Source of the DNA: an uncultured Ruminococcus sp.
GTDB lineage: Bacteria > Bacillota > Clostridia > Oscillospirales > Acutalibacteraceae
Assembly (NCBI GenBank): GCA_902774325.1
Contig: CACYIC010000007.1
Coordinates: 1-40,768 of the forward strand
Length of the DNA: 40,768 bases
Direction: 5' to 3'
Part shown: positions 30,722 to 39,500 of the stretch, piece by piece
Numbering within the stretch: position 1 is the first letter of the stretch
Layout: the number at the start of each line of letters is the position of its first letter
Position numbers and translations under genes: made by a program
The notes under the pieces: generated by a model
Told to the model about the DNA's origin: nothing
The model's database searches: none
Seen by the model: only the letters and a program-made list of their open reading frames with translations

Positions 30722-30751
30722 ATTTTACAATTAATCAAGGGAAAATGTCAA
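30722..30751 (-). promoter_or_regulatory. prfC promoter
   Basis: Minus-strand TTGACA (30751-30746), 18-bp spacer, TAAAAT (30727-30722). Confidence 0.65.
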
Positions 30752-30810
30752 TATTAATCTCCGATTTTTAAAATTTTTTTAAAAATCTTAAAAATAATTA
30801 ATACAAAAGC

Positions 30811-30839
30811 TTGACAAAAAAGTTAAAATAATGTAATAT
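30811..30839 (+). promoter_or_regulatory. hemW promoter
   Basis: TTGACA (30811-30816), 17-bp spacer, TAATAT (30834-30839), giving a leader of about 110 nt that contains a strong stem-loop. Confidence 0.8.
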
Positions 30840-30900
30840 AGTCTTGTAAAAAGAAAGAGAAAGATGATTATTCCTATCTTTTCATATACCTTCCAACTTT

Positions 30901-30926
30901 GAGGCAGAAACTTAGGTTTCTGCCTC
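30901..30926 (+). other. 11-bp perfect stem-loop in the hemW leader
   Basis: GAGGCAGAAAC (30901-30911), TTAG, GTTTCTGCCTC (30916-30926). There is no U-tract after it. It lies 20 nt upstream of the ribosome-binding site and may be a regulatory or stabilising hairpin. Confidence 0.6.
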
Positions 30927-30955
30927 GAATATTTATGCGGTTTTTCGGAGGCATT

Positions 30956-32056
30956 ATGGGCGAATCATTCGGACTATATATCCATATCCCCTTTTGCAAA
31001 CAAAAATGTCTTTACTGCGATTTTTTCAGCGGAAAAGGCAGCGACAGCGATTATGACAGCTATACTCGGGCACTGCTTGAAAGAATAAGCTATTGGGGCG
31101 GTCAAACAGACAGGGCGGTGACCTCCGTTTATTTCGGCGGCGGCACTCCGAGCGTTTTGGGAGCCGAACGGCTTTCGGCGCTTCTTTCCCGGATAAAAAG
31201 CCGTTTTATCGTAACTCCCGACGCCGAAATAACGGCTGAGATCAATCCCGATACAGGAAAAGCGATTGATTTTGAGCTTATGAAAAAAGCAGGCTTTAAC
31301 AGGATATCCGTAGGTCTGCAAAGCGCCGTTGAAAAAGAGTTGTCCGCGCTCGGGAGGATCCACAAGGTTGATGACGCAAAGGAAACCGTTGAAAGAGCGC
31401 GGGCGGCGGAGCTTGATAATATCTCTCTTGACCTGATGCTCGGTATTCCCTTTCAAACGGAAGAAAGCATGAAAAAGTCCGTCGATTTCTGCGTCGGCTG
31501 CGGCGTAAAGCATATTTCCGCGTATATGCTGAAAATCGAGGAAGGCACTCCGTTTTACGCCATGCGCGAAAATCTTGAAATCGCGGACGACGATCTGCAG
31601 GCGGAGCTGTATCTTTCCGCGGTCGGTTATCTTGCCGAGAAGGGCTTTTATCAGTACGAGATCTCTAATTTTTCAAAAAAGGGTTATGAGAGCCGCCATA
31701 ATCTCTGCTATTGGAACTGCGACGAATATTTAGGTATCGGTCCGGCGGCTCATTCGTTTTTCAAGGGCGAGCGCTTCTGCTGTGAAAGAAGCATGGAGAG
31801 CTTTTTGAAAAATGAGCTGACCCTCTTAGGCGCCGGCGGAGGCGAGGATGAATATATCATGCTCCGCCTGAGATTGAGCGAAGGGCTTGTTTATGCCGAC
31901 TATAAAAAAAGATTCGGCAAACCGTTTCCTCGTGAAAAGCTCAAAATAATCGCCAAATATTCAAATGCGGGACTCATGGAAGCCGATGAAAAGGGCTGCC
32001 GCTTTACAAAAAAGGGATTTCTTCTGTCAAATCCAATAATTTCCGAGCTTGTTTAA
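30956..32056 (+). CDS. hemW: radical SAM heme chaperone HemW
   Basis: The start is the ATG at 30956, which has GGAGG upstream; the frame extends further but with no ribosome-binding site. The 366-aa protein starts MGESFGLYIHIPFCKQKCLY, with cluster cysteines C14, C18 and C21 (CxxxCxxC). It continues with YFGGGTPSVL (59-68), RISVGLQSAVEKELSALGR and a HemW C-terminal domain (NLCYWNCDEYLGIGPAAHSF). The extra C-x-F after the third cysteine typical of HemN (CxxxCxxCxC) is CDF here, which fits HemW. It is now regarded as a heme insertion chaperone rather than a coproporphyrinogen oxidase. Confidence 0.93.
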   Translation: MGESFGLYIHIPFCKQKCLYCDFFSGKGSDSDYDSYTRALLERISYWGGQTDRAVTSVYFGGGTPSVLGAERLSALLSRIKSRFIVTPDAEITAEINPDTGKAIDFELMKKAGFNRISVGLQSAVEKELSALGRIHKVDDAKETVERARAAELDNISLDLMLGIPFQTEESMKKSVDFCVGCGVKHISAYMLKIEEGTPFYAMRENLEIADDDLQAELYLSAVGYLAEKGFYQYEISNFSKKGYESRHNLCYWNCDEYLGIGPAAHSFFKGERFCCERSMESFLKNELTLLGAGGGEDEYIMLRLRLSEGLVYADYKKRFGKPFPREKLKIIAKYSNAGLMEADEKGCRFTKKGFLLSNPIISELV

Positions 32057-32061
32057 TCAAT

Positions 32062-32102
32062 AAACGCATGGAAGATCTTTTGGGGACTTCCATGCGTTTT
32101 TT
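32062..32102. terminator. bidirectional terminator between hemW and the GH13 gene
   Basis: AAACGCATGGAAG (32062-32074) pairs perfectly with CTTCCATGCGTTT (32087-32099), followed by more T on the plus strand and by A-rich DNA on the other side. Confidence 0.92.
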
Positions 32103-32118
32103 ATGTTTATGAGCTGTT

Positions 32119-33408
32119 TTATGAATTATCCGAAAGAATGATCACAGCCTTGCCCTTGCTCGGGAGCATTCCGCGAAAGATCTCGACTTTTTCTCCGTCA
32201 AGCTCGTTTTGGTAAAAGCCGTCGGGCATATCGACATTTATAAGCGCGGGACTGCTTTTGAGCGGGAAAACTCCGAGAGCTGTTTTACCTTTGAAATTGT
32301 ATGAAGCGATTATATGGCTGCCCGAATGAGAAGCTACCTTATAGGAGCCTTCGGCAAAAACGGGCTCCTTTTTAATTGCCGACAGCTTCTTGATCAGACC
32401 GCTGATATCTTTTCCGGTGTTGTAATCGACCGTGTCCTTGTCAAATAGGCTCGGCAGATGGGAAACCTCGTATTCCTGTCCCGCGTAAACAAAGGCGGTT
32501 CCCTTTTGGAAGAACATGAACGCGGTAAGACTGCGAAGCACAGCTTCATCGGGGATCAAAAAAGCGGCTCGGGTCTGATCGTGGTTTTCCAAGAAACGCA
32601 GCTTGACATAATTCGCGGGGAAAATCGTTTCCTGACGGTTTATAGCCTCAATAAATCTTTCCAAAGGCGTGCTTCCGTTCAGCACGGATACGAACTCACC
32701 GTAAACATCATAATCATAGCAAATATCAAAGGCTTGGTAGACCTCGGAATCGGACAGCGCTGTCAGACCCTGAGAACGGAGATAAGTGATAAATTCGGGC
32801 TCCACGGATTCACTGAGCCAGATGCAGCCCTCGCGGACCTTTTCAACTGCCTTGCGCGCTTCAAGCCAGAATTCGATCGGGATAAGCGGCGCGACGTCGC
32901 AGCGGAAGCCGTCGACAAGCTCCGCCCAATAGCAGAGAGTTTCGATTTGATACTTCCATAATTCTTTATTAGAATAATCGAGGTCGATTATATCAGTCCA
33001 GTCCCCTACTCTGTTTCCGAAGCTGCCGTCGGGACGGTGGAAAAACCATTCGGGATGCTCACGGCTCAGAACCGAATCCGGCGAGGTGTGATTATAGACA
33101 ACGTCAATGATGCATTTCATGTCGTGAGAGTGGATATCGTCAACCAGCTCCCTGAAATCCTCGAGCGTTCCGAACTCGGGATTGACCGCGCGGTAATCGC
33201 TGATGGCGTAGGGAGAGCCGAGCGCGCCCTTGCGGGCGATTTTGCCTATAGGATGTATCGGCATGAGATAAACGATATCCGTTCCCAGCTCTCTGATACG
33301 GTCAAGCTGAGCGCGTACAGCCTGAAAAGTGCCCTCCTCGCTGAAATTGCGCACGAAAATCTGATAAATGAGTTGGTTCCTGAGTTTGACGTCGGTATTT
33401 TTCGACAT
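32119..33408 (-). CDS. GH13 alpha-amylase-family glycoside hydrolase, cytoplasmic
   Basis: The 429-aa protein has the four GH13 regions: DVVYNH (102-107), GFRCDVA with nucleophile D171, the acid/base E200 in IWLSESVE, and FLENHDQTR with N275, H276 and D277. There is no signal peptide, so it acts inside the cell on maltodextrins, glycogen or related sugars. Length and the short C-terminal domain are close to cytosolic neopullulanase-like or alpha-glucosidase-like members, but specificity cannot be read. It lies 12 nt after the patatin gene on the same strand, which suggests one transcript. Confidence 0.92.
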   Translation of the reverse strand: MSKNTDVKLRNQLIYQIFVRNFSEEGTFQAVRAQLDRIRELGTDIVYLMPIHPIGKIARKGALGSPYAISDYRAVNPEFGTLEDFRELVDDIHSHDMKCIIDVVYNHTSPDSVLSREHPEWFFHRPDGSFGNRVGDWTDIIDLDYSNKELWKYQIETLCYWAELVDGFRCDVAPLIPIEFWLEARKAVEKVREGCIWLSESVEPEFITYLRSQGLTALSDSEVYQAFDICYDYDVYGEFVSVLNGSTPLERFIEAINRQETIFPANYVKLRFLENHDQTRAAFLIPDEAVLRSLTAFMFFQKGTAFVYAGQEYEVSHLPSLFDKDTVDYNTGKDISGLIKKLSAIKKEPVFAEGSYKVASHSGSHIIASYNFKGKTALGVFPLKSSPALINVDMPDGFYQNELDGEKVEIFRGMLPSKGKAVIILSDNS

Positions 33409-33420
33409 GGTAATCCTCCT

Positions 33421-34269
33421 TTATTCCTCTAAGAATCGTTTAAGCTCCGACAAATGCTTTTGCATTGTCTTTTTTCCTATTTCGTAAGCCTTCTGCATTT
33501 TTTCGGGGTCGTGCTCGATTTTTCCGATGTCCAGCTTTTTCGGCGGACGGATAACAAAGGTATTTCCGAGCTTTACCTGTTCGGCGACATATTCTGTCTC
33601 CCTGTTGTACATGAGATGCCTGTTCTTCATCGCTTCGATCATTTTCGGATGCTTCCTCAGCGAAAGCCTGAACAGCGGCATGATCGCGGGCTGCTTCTTT
33701 TTGTATCCCAAGGGCTGAGTGAGGACAACAAGATTCTTTTCGTAGCCCTGCCTCTGCATGAATTCAAGCGGGATTGAGTCGCTTATTCCGCCGTCAAGAT
33801 AGGTTTTTCCGTCAATTATCACCGGGCGGGATACCATCGGCATGGACGCCGAGGCTCTGTACCACTGCAGATCCTCCCCTACTCCCTTGTCGAGCTGCCA
33901 GTAGACGGGCTCTCCGTTTTCGGTGTCTGTGGCGACGGTGTAGAATTTCATGGGGTTTTCCTGATATGCCTTTATATCAAAAATATCAATATGCAGCGGA
34001 AGCGTGTCGTAGCAGAACTCCGTGCCGTAAAGGTCGCCTGTTTTTATCAGCGAGCGGAAAGAGCAGTAGCGCGGATCCTTGGCGAATCGTTTGTTATAGC
34101 GGATGACTCTCCCCTGCTGACGCGACTTGTAATTGCAGCCGAATACCGCTCCCGCCGAAACGCCGACGCAGCCGTCAAACGTGATTTTGTTTTGAAGAAG
34201 AACGTCAATTACGCCCGCGGTAAACATCCCGCGCATTGCGCCGCCCTCCAGAACAATGCCTGTTTTCAT
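33421..34269 (-). CDS. patatin-like phospholipase
   Basis: From the third of three consecutive ATGs (34269, 7 nt after AAAGGA), about 282 aa. Conserved features are the oxyanion loop GGAMRGMF (9-16), the nucleophile elbow GVSAG with S38, and the catalytic aspartate D159 in LDGGISDSIP, a Ser-Asp dyad. No signal peptide is present, so it is a cytosolic or inner-leaflet acyl hydrolase. The RssA/YlbK/YjjU-like size and layout fit bacterial patatins of uncertain substrate. It is the first gene of a pair with a GH13 enzyme. Confidence 0.92.
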   Translation of the reverse strand: MKTGIVLEGGAMRGMFTAGVIDVLLQNKITFDGCVGVSAGAVFGCNYKSRQQGRVIRYNKRFAKDPRYCSFRSLIKTGDLYGTEFCYDTLPLHIDIFDIKAYQENPMKFYTVATDTENGEPVYWQLDKGVGEDLQWYRASASMPMVSRPVIIDGKTYLDGGISDSIPLEFMQRQGYEKNLVVLTQPLGYKKKQPAIMPLFRLSLRKHPKMIEAMKNRHLMYNRETEYVAEQVKLGNTFVIRPPKKLDIGKIEHDPEKMQKAYEIGKKTMQKHLSELKRFLEE

Positions 34270-34295
34270 CATCATTTCCTTTGCTTCATATTTAA

Positions 34296-34323
34296 TCTAT
34301 ATCATATTTTACAAAAATTTCAA
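34296..34323 (-). promoter_or_regulatory. promoter of the patatin-GH13 pair
   Basis: Minus-strand TTGAAA (34323-34318), 16-bp spacer, TATAGA (34301-34296). Confidence 0.5.
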
Positions 34324-34416
34324 GCCGTTTTTTACACGCTGATACAATAAATTTAGATTTAGATATTGAAAAATCGAACGGATTATTGTAAAATAAATTA
34401 GATATGTGCCTTGATT

Positions 34417-35223
34417 TTACGGGTTAAGTATCCCTTCGGCGTTCCTGTGAAGGATCAGCTCGCGCTCTTCATCCGTAAGCTTGAGCGAACGCATGATTTT
34501 AAGATTATTGCTCAAATCGCTCCACGGATAATCGCTTGCGTAAAGGATCCGATCCGCGCCGTGATCGCGGATTATGCGCTCAATCTGTTCCTTTGGCGCC
34601 ATACTCAGGATGACAGCCAAATCAAAGTAAACCGGCATCCCGACAAGGTATTTCTCGACGTCGTCGTATTGATCTATTCCTCCCAGATGAGCGAATATGA
34701 TTCTCGGCTCGGCGTCATTGCCGCCGTAAAGCCGGTCAAGCAGCCTTCTGGATTCAGCCGGAGGACAATGGACGTCGTTTTTATACGCGACGTCTACCCC
34801 GGCGTGTATCGTGATGAACAGATCATGCTCAAGCGCCTTTGAGATCAGACGGTAACTGCGCTCCTCTCCGATATAAAAGCCCTGATAATCGGGATGGAGC
34901 TTGATCCCGCGAAAGCCGGCGCTTTTGATATATCGAAGCTTTTCATCTAAATCGTCGCAGTCCGGATGGATCCCCGCGAAGGAATAGATCCCGTCCTTTC
35001 CGTTTATCTCGAGCGCAAATCGGTTGATCGAGTCAAATTGCTTAGGCTTTGTGCAGATCGGAAGCACGACCGCCCGGTCGGTGCCGGAATCGCGCATTTT
35101 TTCCTTGAGATTTTGCAGAGTTCCGTTGCCGAAGGAGGGTATCCCTCCGTTCTCCATGAGGAAGCTGATGGTTTTCTCGGCTATTTTGTCGGGAAAAACG
35201 TGAGTATGAAAATCAATGACCAT
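34417..35223 (-). CDS. amidohydrolase-family (amidohydrolase 2) metal-dependent hydrolase
   Basis: I use the ATG at 35223 (GAGGT upstream), which puts the HxH motif right at the N-terminus: MVIDFHTHVFPDKIAEKTIS. The 268-aa TIM-barrel protein shows metal ligands H6, H8, H140 (TIHAGV), H179 (FAHLGG) and D231 (YASDYPW), plus GIKLHPDYQG. Relatives include decarboxylases of hydroxyaryl acids and lactone hydrolases. It is divergent from the iorAB-paaK operon, sharing a 107-bp control region, but no pathway link can be proved. Confidence 0.9.
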   Translation of the reverse strand: MVIDFHTHVFPDKIAEKTISFLMENGGIPSFGNGTLQNLKEKMRDSGTDRAVVLPICTKPKQFDSINRFALEINGKDGIYSFAGIHPDCDDLDEKLRYIKSAGFRGIKLHPDYQGFYIGEERSYRLISKALEHDLFITIHAGVDVAYKNDVHCPPAESRRLLDRLYGGNDAEPRIIFAHLGGIDQYDDVEKYLVGMPVYFDLAVILSMAPKEQIERIIRDHGADRILYASDYPWSDLSNNLKIMRSLKLTDEERELILHRNAEGILNP

Positions 35224-35248
35224 ATATTTACCTCGCTTATCTTTATTG

Positions 35249-35277
35249 ATTATATCTTTTTCGAGTAAAATAATCAA
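35249..35277 (-). promoter_or_regulatory. promoter of the amidohydrolase gene
   Basis: Minus-strand TTGATT (35277-35272), 17-bp spacer, TATAAT (35254-35249). A plus-strand TATAAT at 35285-35290 may be the -10 for iorA, but no good -35 is seen. Confidence 0.65.
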
Positions 35278-35330
35278 TAGTAATTATAATTTTAATTCAA
35301 GCCGCAAGGCAGAAAGGTTATGAAACGGAT

Positions 35331-37061
35331 ATGAAAAAACTGATGATTGGTAACGAAGCGGTGTCGCGCGGTCTTTATGAAGGCGGCGTAAACATTGTTT
35401 CAAGCTATCCCGGTACGCCTTCAACGGAAATCACGGAATTTATTTCCAAGTATGACGACGTATACAGCGAATGGGCGCCGAATGAAAAGGTCGCCATGGA
35501 GGTCGCCTTCGGCGCTTCCCTTTCGGGCAAAAGAAGCGCATGCTGCATGAAGCACGTCGGACTCAACGTTGCCGCAGATCCGCTGTTTACCCTTTCCTAC
35601 ACAGGTGTGACGGGCGGTATGGTCGTCTGCGTCGCGGACGATCCCGCCATGCACTCAAGCCAGAACGAACAGGATTCGCGCCATTACGCGATAGCCGCCA
35701 AGGTTCCCATGCTCGAGCCCGCGGATTCGTCGGAGGCATATTCCTTCGCAAAGGGCGCTTTCGCGCTCTCCGAGAAATTCGATACCCCGGTTCTTTTCAG
35801 GATGTGCACAAGAATGGCTCATTCGCAGAGCATTGTTGAGATCGGCGAAAGGGAGGATTTCGAGGGCATTGCCTACGAGAAAAAGCCGTGGAAATACATC
35901 ATGGCTCCCGCTAACGCCATCAAGCGTCACCCCTTTGTTGAGGAGAGGACGCAAAAGCTCACCGAGCTTGCCGAGAACTGCGAGTACAACCGCGTTGAGA
36001 TGAGCGACACCAAGCTCGGGATCATCACCGCGGGAACCTGCTACCAGTACATCAAGGAGGTTTTCGGCGACAGCGTAAGCATCCTAAAAATCGGTATGAT
36101 AAATCCCCTGCCCGTAAAAATGATAAAGGATTTTGCCGCCAAGGTCGACCGCCTTGTGGTCGTCGAGGAGCTTGACCCGATCATCGAGACCCACTGCAAC
36201 AATATCGGCGTAAAGGTCGAGGGCAAGAGCCTTTTCTCAAATATGGGAGAATTCAGCCAGCAGACTATCCGCGAGGTGCTTCTCGGCGAGAAGCCCGAGA
36301 CCGTAAAGGCGGACAGCGAGGTGCCCGTAAGACCTCCCGTCATGTGCTCCGGCTGTCCTCACAGAGGAATGTACTATACCCTCGCCAAGAATAAGATCAC
36401 CGTTCTCGGAGATATCGGCTGCTATACCCTCGGTTCGGCTCCGCCGCTCAACGCGCTGGATTCAACGCTCTGCATGGGCGCTTCGGTCAGTGGTCTGCAC
36501 GGCTTTAACAAGGGCGCCGGAAACGAGAAAAAGACCGTCTGCGTTATCGGCGACTCGACCTTCATGCACAGCGGCGTGACGGGACTTATCAATATTTCCT
36601 ATAATATGTCAAATTCGACCGTGATAATCCTCGATAACTCGATCACGGGCATGACCGGTCATCAGCAGAACCCGACCACCGGCTACAACATCAAGGGCGA
36701 TCCCGCAGGTAAGATCGATCTCGAGGCGCTTTGTCATTCGATCGGCATCAACCGCGTAAGAGTCGTCGATCCCTACGATCTTGACGAATGCGACAAGGCG
36801 CTCAAGGAGGAGCTAGCTGCTGAGGAGCCTTCGGTCATCATCTCAAGACGTCCCTGCGTCCTGCTCAAATATGTTAAGCATGAAAAGCCGCTCAGAGTCG
36901 ATCCCGAAAAATGCAGAGCCTGCAAGAGATGCATGAAGCTCGGCTGCCCGTCGATCAGCTTCAAGGACGGCAAGGCGGTAATCGACCAGACACAGTGCGT
37001 CGGCTGCAACGTATGCTCGCAGCTTTGTCCCTTTGACGCAATCGGAAGAGAGGAAGAATAA
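35331..37061 (+). CDS. iorA: indolepyruvate:ferredoxin oxidoreductase alpha subunit
   Basis: The 576-aa protein begins MKKLMIGNEAVSRGLYEGGV and carries the pyrimidine-binding domain (SSYPGTPSTEITEF, then KHVGLNVAADPL), the TPP-binding domain (GDIGCYTLGSAPPLNALDST, IGDSTFMHSGVTGLIN, DNSITGMTGHQQNPTTG) and a C-terminal 2[4Fe-4S] ferredoxin domain (CRACKRCMKLGCP, CVGCNVCSQLCP). With IorB it interconverts aryl pyruvates and aryl-acetyl-CoA using ferredoxin. The ribosome-binding site is weak. A stronger one serves a four-codon mini-ORF at 35320-35334 whose stop overlaps the iorA ATG. Confidence 0.95.
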   Translation: MKKLMIGNEAVSRGLYEGGVNIVSSYPGTPSTEITEFISKYDDVYSEWAPNEKVAMEVAFGASLSGKRSACCMKHVGLNVAADPLFTLSYTGVTGGMVVCVADDPAMHSSQNEQDSRHYAIAAKVPMLEPADSSEAYSFAKGAFALSEKFDTPVLFRMCTRMAHSQSIVEIGEREDFEGIAYEKKPWKYIMAPANAIKRHPFVEERTQKLTELAENCEYNRVEMSDTKLGIITAGTCYQYIKEVFGDSVSILKIGMINPLPVKMIKDFAAKVDRLVVVEELDPIIETHCNNIGVKVEGKSLFSNMGEFSQQTIREVLLGEKPETVKADSEVPVRPPVMCSGCPHRGMYYTLAKNKITVLGDIGCYTLGSAPPLNALDSTLCMGASVSGLHGFNKGAGNEKKTVCVIGDSTFMHSGVTGLINISYNMSNSTVIILDNSITGMTGHQQNPTTGYNIKGDPAGKIDLEALCHSIGINRVRVVDPYDLDECDKALKEELAAEEPSVIISRRPCVLLKYVKHEKPLRVDPEKCRACKRCMKLGCPSISFKDGKAVIDQTQCVGCNVCSQLCPFDAIGREEE

Positions 37062-37063
37062 TT

Positions 37064-37642
37064 ATGGCAACAAGTATTATGATTGTAGGCGTAGGCGGTC
37101 AGGGAAGCCTGCTCGCGAGCAAGCTTCTCGGAAACATCCTTACCGCCGAGGGTTATGACGTAAAGGTTTCCGAGGTTCACGGAATGAGCCAGCGCGGAGG
37201 CAGCGTTGTGACCTACGTAAAGTATGACGACAACAAGGTGTACTCCCCCATCGTTACCGAGGGAGAGGCTGATTATATTATTTCATTTGAAAAGCTCGAG
37301 GCGGCAAGATACGCTTCATATCTCAAGAAGGACGGAAAGGTTATCGTAAACGTTCAGGAGATCGATCCTATGCCCGTTATTATCGGCGCAGCGGAATATC
37401 CCTCCGACGTGCTTGACGAATTGAAGTCCAAGGGCGTTTTTGTCGACGAGCTCGACGCTCTGACAATCGCGGAGCAGGCAGGCTCCTCAAAGGCTGTTAA
37501 TATCGTTTTGATGGGCAGGCTCGCTAAATACCTCGGAATAGGCTACGACGAATGGATAAGCGCTATAGAGAATACCGTTAAGCCTAAATTTGTGGAGCTT
37601 AACAAAAAAGCTTTTGAATTAGGTTATACCTATTCAAAATAA
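37064..37642 (+). CDS. iorB: indolepyruvate:ferredoxin oxidoreductase beta subunit
   Basis: The 192-aa gamma-domain protein opens MATSIMIVGVGGQGSLLASK and carries EVHGMSQRGGSVVTYVKYDD, the IorB signature near the substrate-CoA site. It starts 2 nt after the iorA stop, so the two are coupled. The subunits form the oxidative decarboxylation, or reverse reductive carboxylation, complex for aryl 2-oxo acids. Confidence 0.95.
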   Translation: MATSIMIVGVGGQGSLLASKLLGNILTAEGYDVKVSEVHGMSQRGGSVVTYVKYDDNKVYSPIVTEGEADYIISFEKLEAARYASYLKKDGKVIVNVQEIDPMPVIIGAAEYPSDVLDELKSKGVFVDELDALTIAEQAGSSKAVNIVLMGRLAKYLGIGYDEWISAIENTVKPKFVELNKKAFELGYTYSK

Positions 37643-37664
37643 ATGGGTTATTGGAGGAATGAAG

Positions 37665-38975
37665 ATGGGAGAGTATTACAATCCCGAAATTGAGACCGCT
37701 TCACGCGAGGAGATCGACAAAATCCAGCTTGAGCGTCTCCAAAAACAGGTGAAGCACGTTTATGAAAACGTTGAGCTTTACCGCAAACGCATGGATGATC
37801 TCGGCGTCAAGCCTGAGGACATCAAAACCCTTGACGATTTACGCAAGCTTCCCTTCACGAGCAAGCAGGATCTCAGGGACACCTATCCCTACGGGATGTT
37901 TGCCGTGCCCATGTCGCAGGTCGTAAGACTTCATGCTTCAAGCGGAACTACCGGCAAGCAGATCGTCGTAGGCTATACCGAGGAGGATCTCGATATCTGG
38001 AGAACCTGCTGCGCGCGTCAGCTTGTCGCGGTAGGCGCTACAAGAGAGGACAAGGTCCACGTTTCCTACGGCTACGGACTCTTCACGGGCGGCTTGGGTC
38101 TGCACGGCGGTTCCCAGAAGCTCGGCTGCACAACTATCCCCGTTTCGGCGGGAAATACCGCAAGACAGCTCACGATCATGCAGGACTTTGGTTCCACGAT
38201 CCTCGGCAGCACTCCCTCCTACGCGATGTATCTCGGAGAGAGCGCTGAGAAGGCGGGCATCGACACGAGCAAGCTTCCCCTGAGGGTCGGTATCTTCGGC
38301 GCCGAGCCCTGGACGGAGGAAATGAGACAGAAGATCGAAAAGAGCCTCAACATCAAAGCCTATGATATTTACGGACTCACCGAGATCTGCGGTCCCGGAG
38401 TCGCTTACGAATGTACCGAACAGAACGGAATGCACGTAAATGAGGATCACTTTATCATCGAGATCATCGATCCCGAGACGGGAGAGTCTGTTCCCGACGG
38501 ACAGAAGGGCGAGATCGTCTTTTCCTCTATCACAAAGCAGGCGTTTCCGCTGCTCCGTTTCAGAACAAAGGATATCGGTGTTATCACTCATGAAAAATGC
38601 GCCTGCGGCAGAACCTTTGTCAGAATGAGCAAGCCCCTCGGAAGAGTTGACGATATGCTGATTGTCAGAGGCGTTAACCTCTTCCCCAGCCAGATCGAAG
38701 CCGTGCTGCTCAAAAAGGGTCAGTCACCCAACTACCAGATCGTTGTTGACAGACAGGGCACGCTCGACAGCATTGAGGTCAGGATAGAGATGAGCGAGGA
38801 TATCTTCTCCGATACCACCTCGGATATCACCAGAATGGAAAAGTCACTGGAGAACGAATTCAAATCAGCCCTCGGTATCAAGCCGAAGGTCAGACTCGTT
38901 TCTCCCAACACCATTCCGCGCTCCGAGGGCAAGGCGGTAAGAGTTGTAGACAAACGCCACGTTTACGGCGGCTGA
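37665..38975 (+). CDS. paaK: phenylacetate-CoA ligase family AMP-forming enzyme
   Basis: About 436 aa from the second ATG (37665), which is better spaced from GGAGG than the first. Motifs are the ATP loop LHASSGTTGKQIVVGYT, YDIYGLTEICGPG, the aspartate region FRTKDIGVITHEKCACGR and VDDMLIVRGVNLFPSQIE, then an AMP-binding C-terminal domain with the acyl-transfer lysine near SEGKAVRVVDKR. It activates aryl acetates (phenylacetate, indoleacetate) to CoA esters. With IorAB this supports synthesis of aromatic amino acids from aryl acids, or the reverse energy-yielding route. Confidence 0.95.
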   Translation: MGEYYNPEIETASREEIDKIQLERLQKQVKHVYENVELYRKRMDDLGVKPEDIKTLDDLRKLPFTSKQDLRDTYPYGMFAVPMSQVVRLHASSGTTGKQIVVGYTEEDLDIWRTCCARQLVAVGATREDKVHVSYGYGLFTGGLGLHGGSQKLGCTTIPVSAGNTARQLTIMQDFGSTILGSTPSYAMYLGESAEKAGIDTSKLPLRVGIFGAEPWTEEMRQKIEKSLNIKAYDIYGLTEICGPGVAYECTEQNGMHVNEDHFIIEIIDPETGESVPDGQKGEIVFSSITKQAFPLLRFRTKDIGVITHEKCACGRTFVRMSKPLGRVDDMLIVRGVNLFPSQIEAVLLKKGQSPNYQIVVDRQGTLDSIEVRIEMSEDIFSDTTSDITRMEKSLENEFKSALGIKPKVRLVSPNTIPRSEGKAVRVVDKRHVYGG

Positions 38976-38996
38976 TAAAGAAGAAGGAGGATTACC

Positions 38997-39425
38997 ATGA
39001 TTAAACAGATTTCGATTTTCGCGTCAAACGAACCCGGACAGATAGTTAAGGTCACAAATGTACTCTCGGAACAGAATATTGATATCCGCGCAATGTGTGT
39101 GGCGGATACGCAGGATTTTGGTATTATCCGCCTCATTGTCAGCGATACAAAAAAAGCAAAGGAAGCGCTTAAGTCAAACAACTGCGTTGTTTCCACAACA
39201 GAGGTTTTGGGTATCAAAATACCCGACCGACCCGGTTCTACGAAAAAGGCGCTTGAGCTTCTGGCTGACAACAATATCAATCTCGATTATATGTACGCCT
39301 TCATCACCGTTTCCAAGGAATACGCTTACGTCGTTATGCGCGTTCAGGACGCGCCCGCGGCTGAAAAAATCCTTGCCGAGAACGGAATCGAGCTTATTTC
39401 CCAGCAGGATATGGAAACACTTTAA
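38997..39425 (+). CDS. tandem ACT-domain protein
   Basis: A 142-aa protein made of two ACT domains: residues 1-68 (MIKQISIFASNEPGQIVKVT, NVLSEQNIDIRAMCVADTQD) and about 70-140 (VLGIKIPDRPGSTKKALELL, ADNNINLDYMYAFITVSKEY). It is the fourth gene of the ior-paaK operon, AAGGAGG upstream, and has no catalytic domain. ACT pairs usually bind amino acids, so it may sense an aromatic amino acid and adjust the pathway. That role is inferred from context. Confidence 0.93.
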   Translation: MIKQISIFASNEPGQIVKVTNVLSEQNIDIRAMCVADTQDFGIIRLIVSDTKKAKEALKSNNCVVSTTEVLGIKIPDRPGSTKKALELLADNNINLDYMYAFITVSKEYAYVVMRVQDAPAAEKILAENGIELISQQDMETL

Positions 39426-39433
39426 AAGCATTT

Positions 39434-39467
39434 CGGAGCATCTGTTATCAGGTGCTCCGTTATTTAT
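39434..39467 (+). terminator. terminator of the ior-paaK operon
   Basis: CGGAGCATCT (39434-39443) pairs, with one wobble, with AGGTGCTCCG (39450-39459), followed by TTATTTAT. Confidence 0.8.
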
Positions 39468-39500
39468 ATGATAGATAATTTCAACTATACGATAAGAGAA

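Noticed and set aside
37938-38591. 217-codon minus-strand frame inside paaK
   Set aside because: Antisense shadow of a well-conserved ligase.
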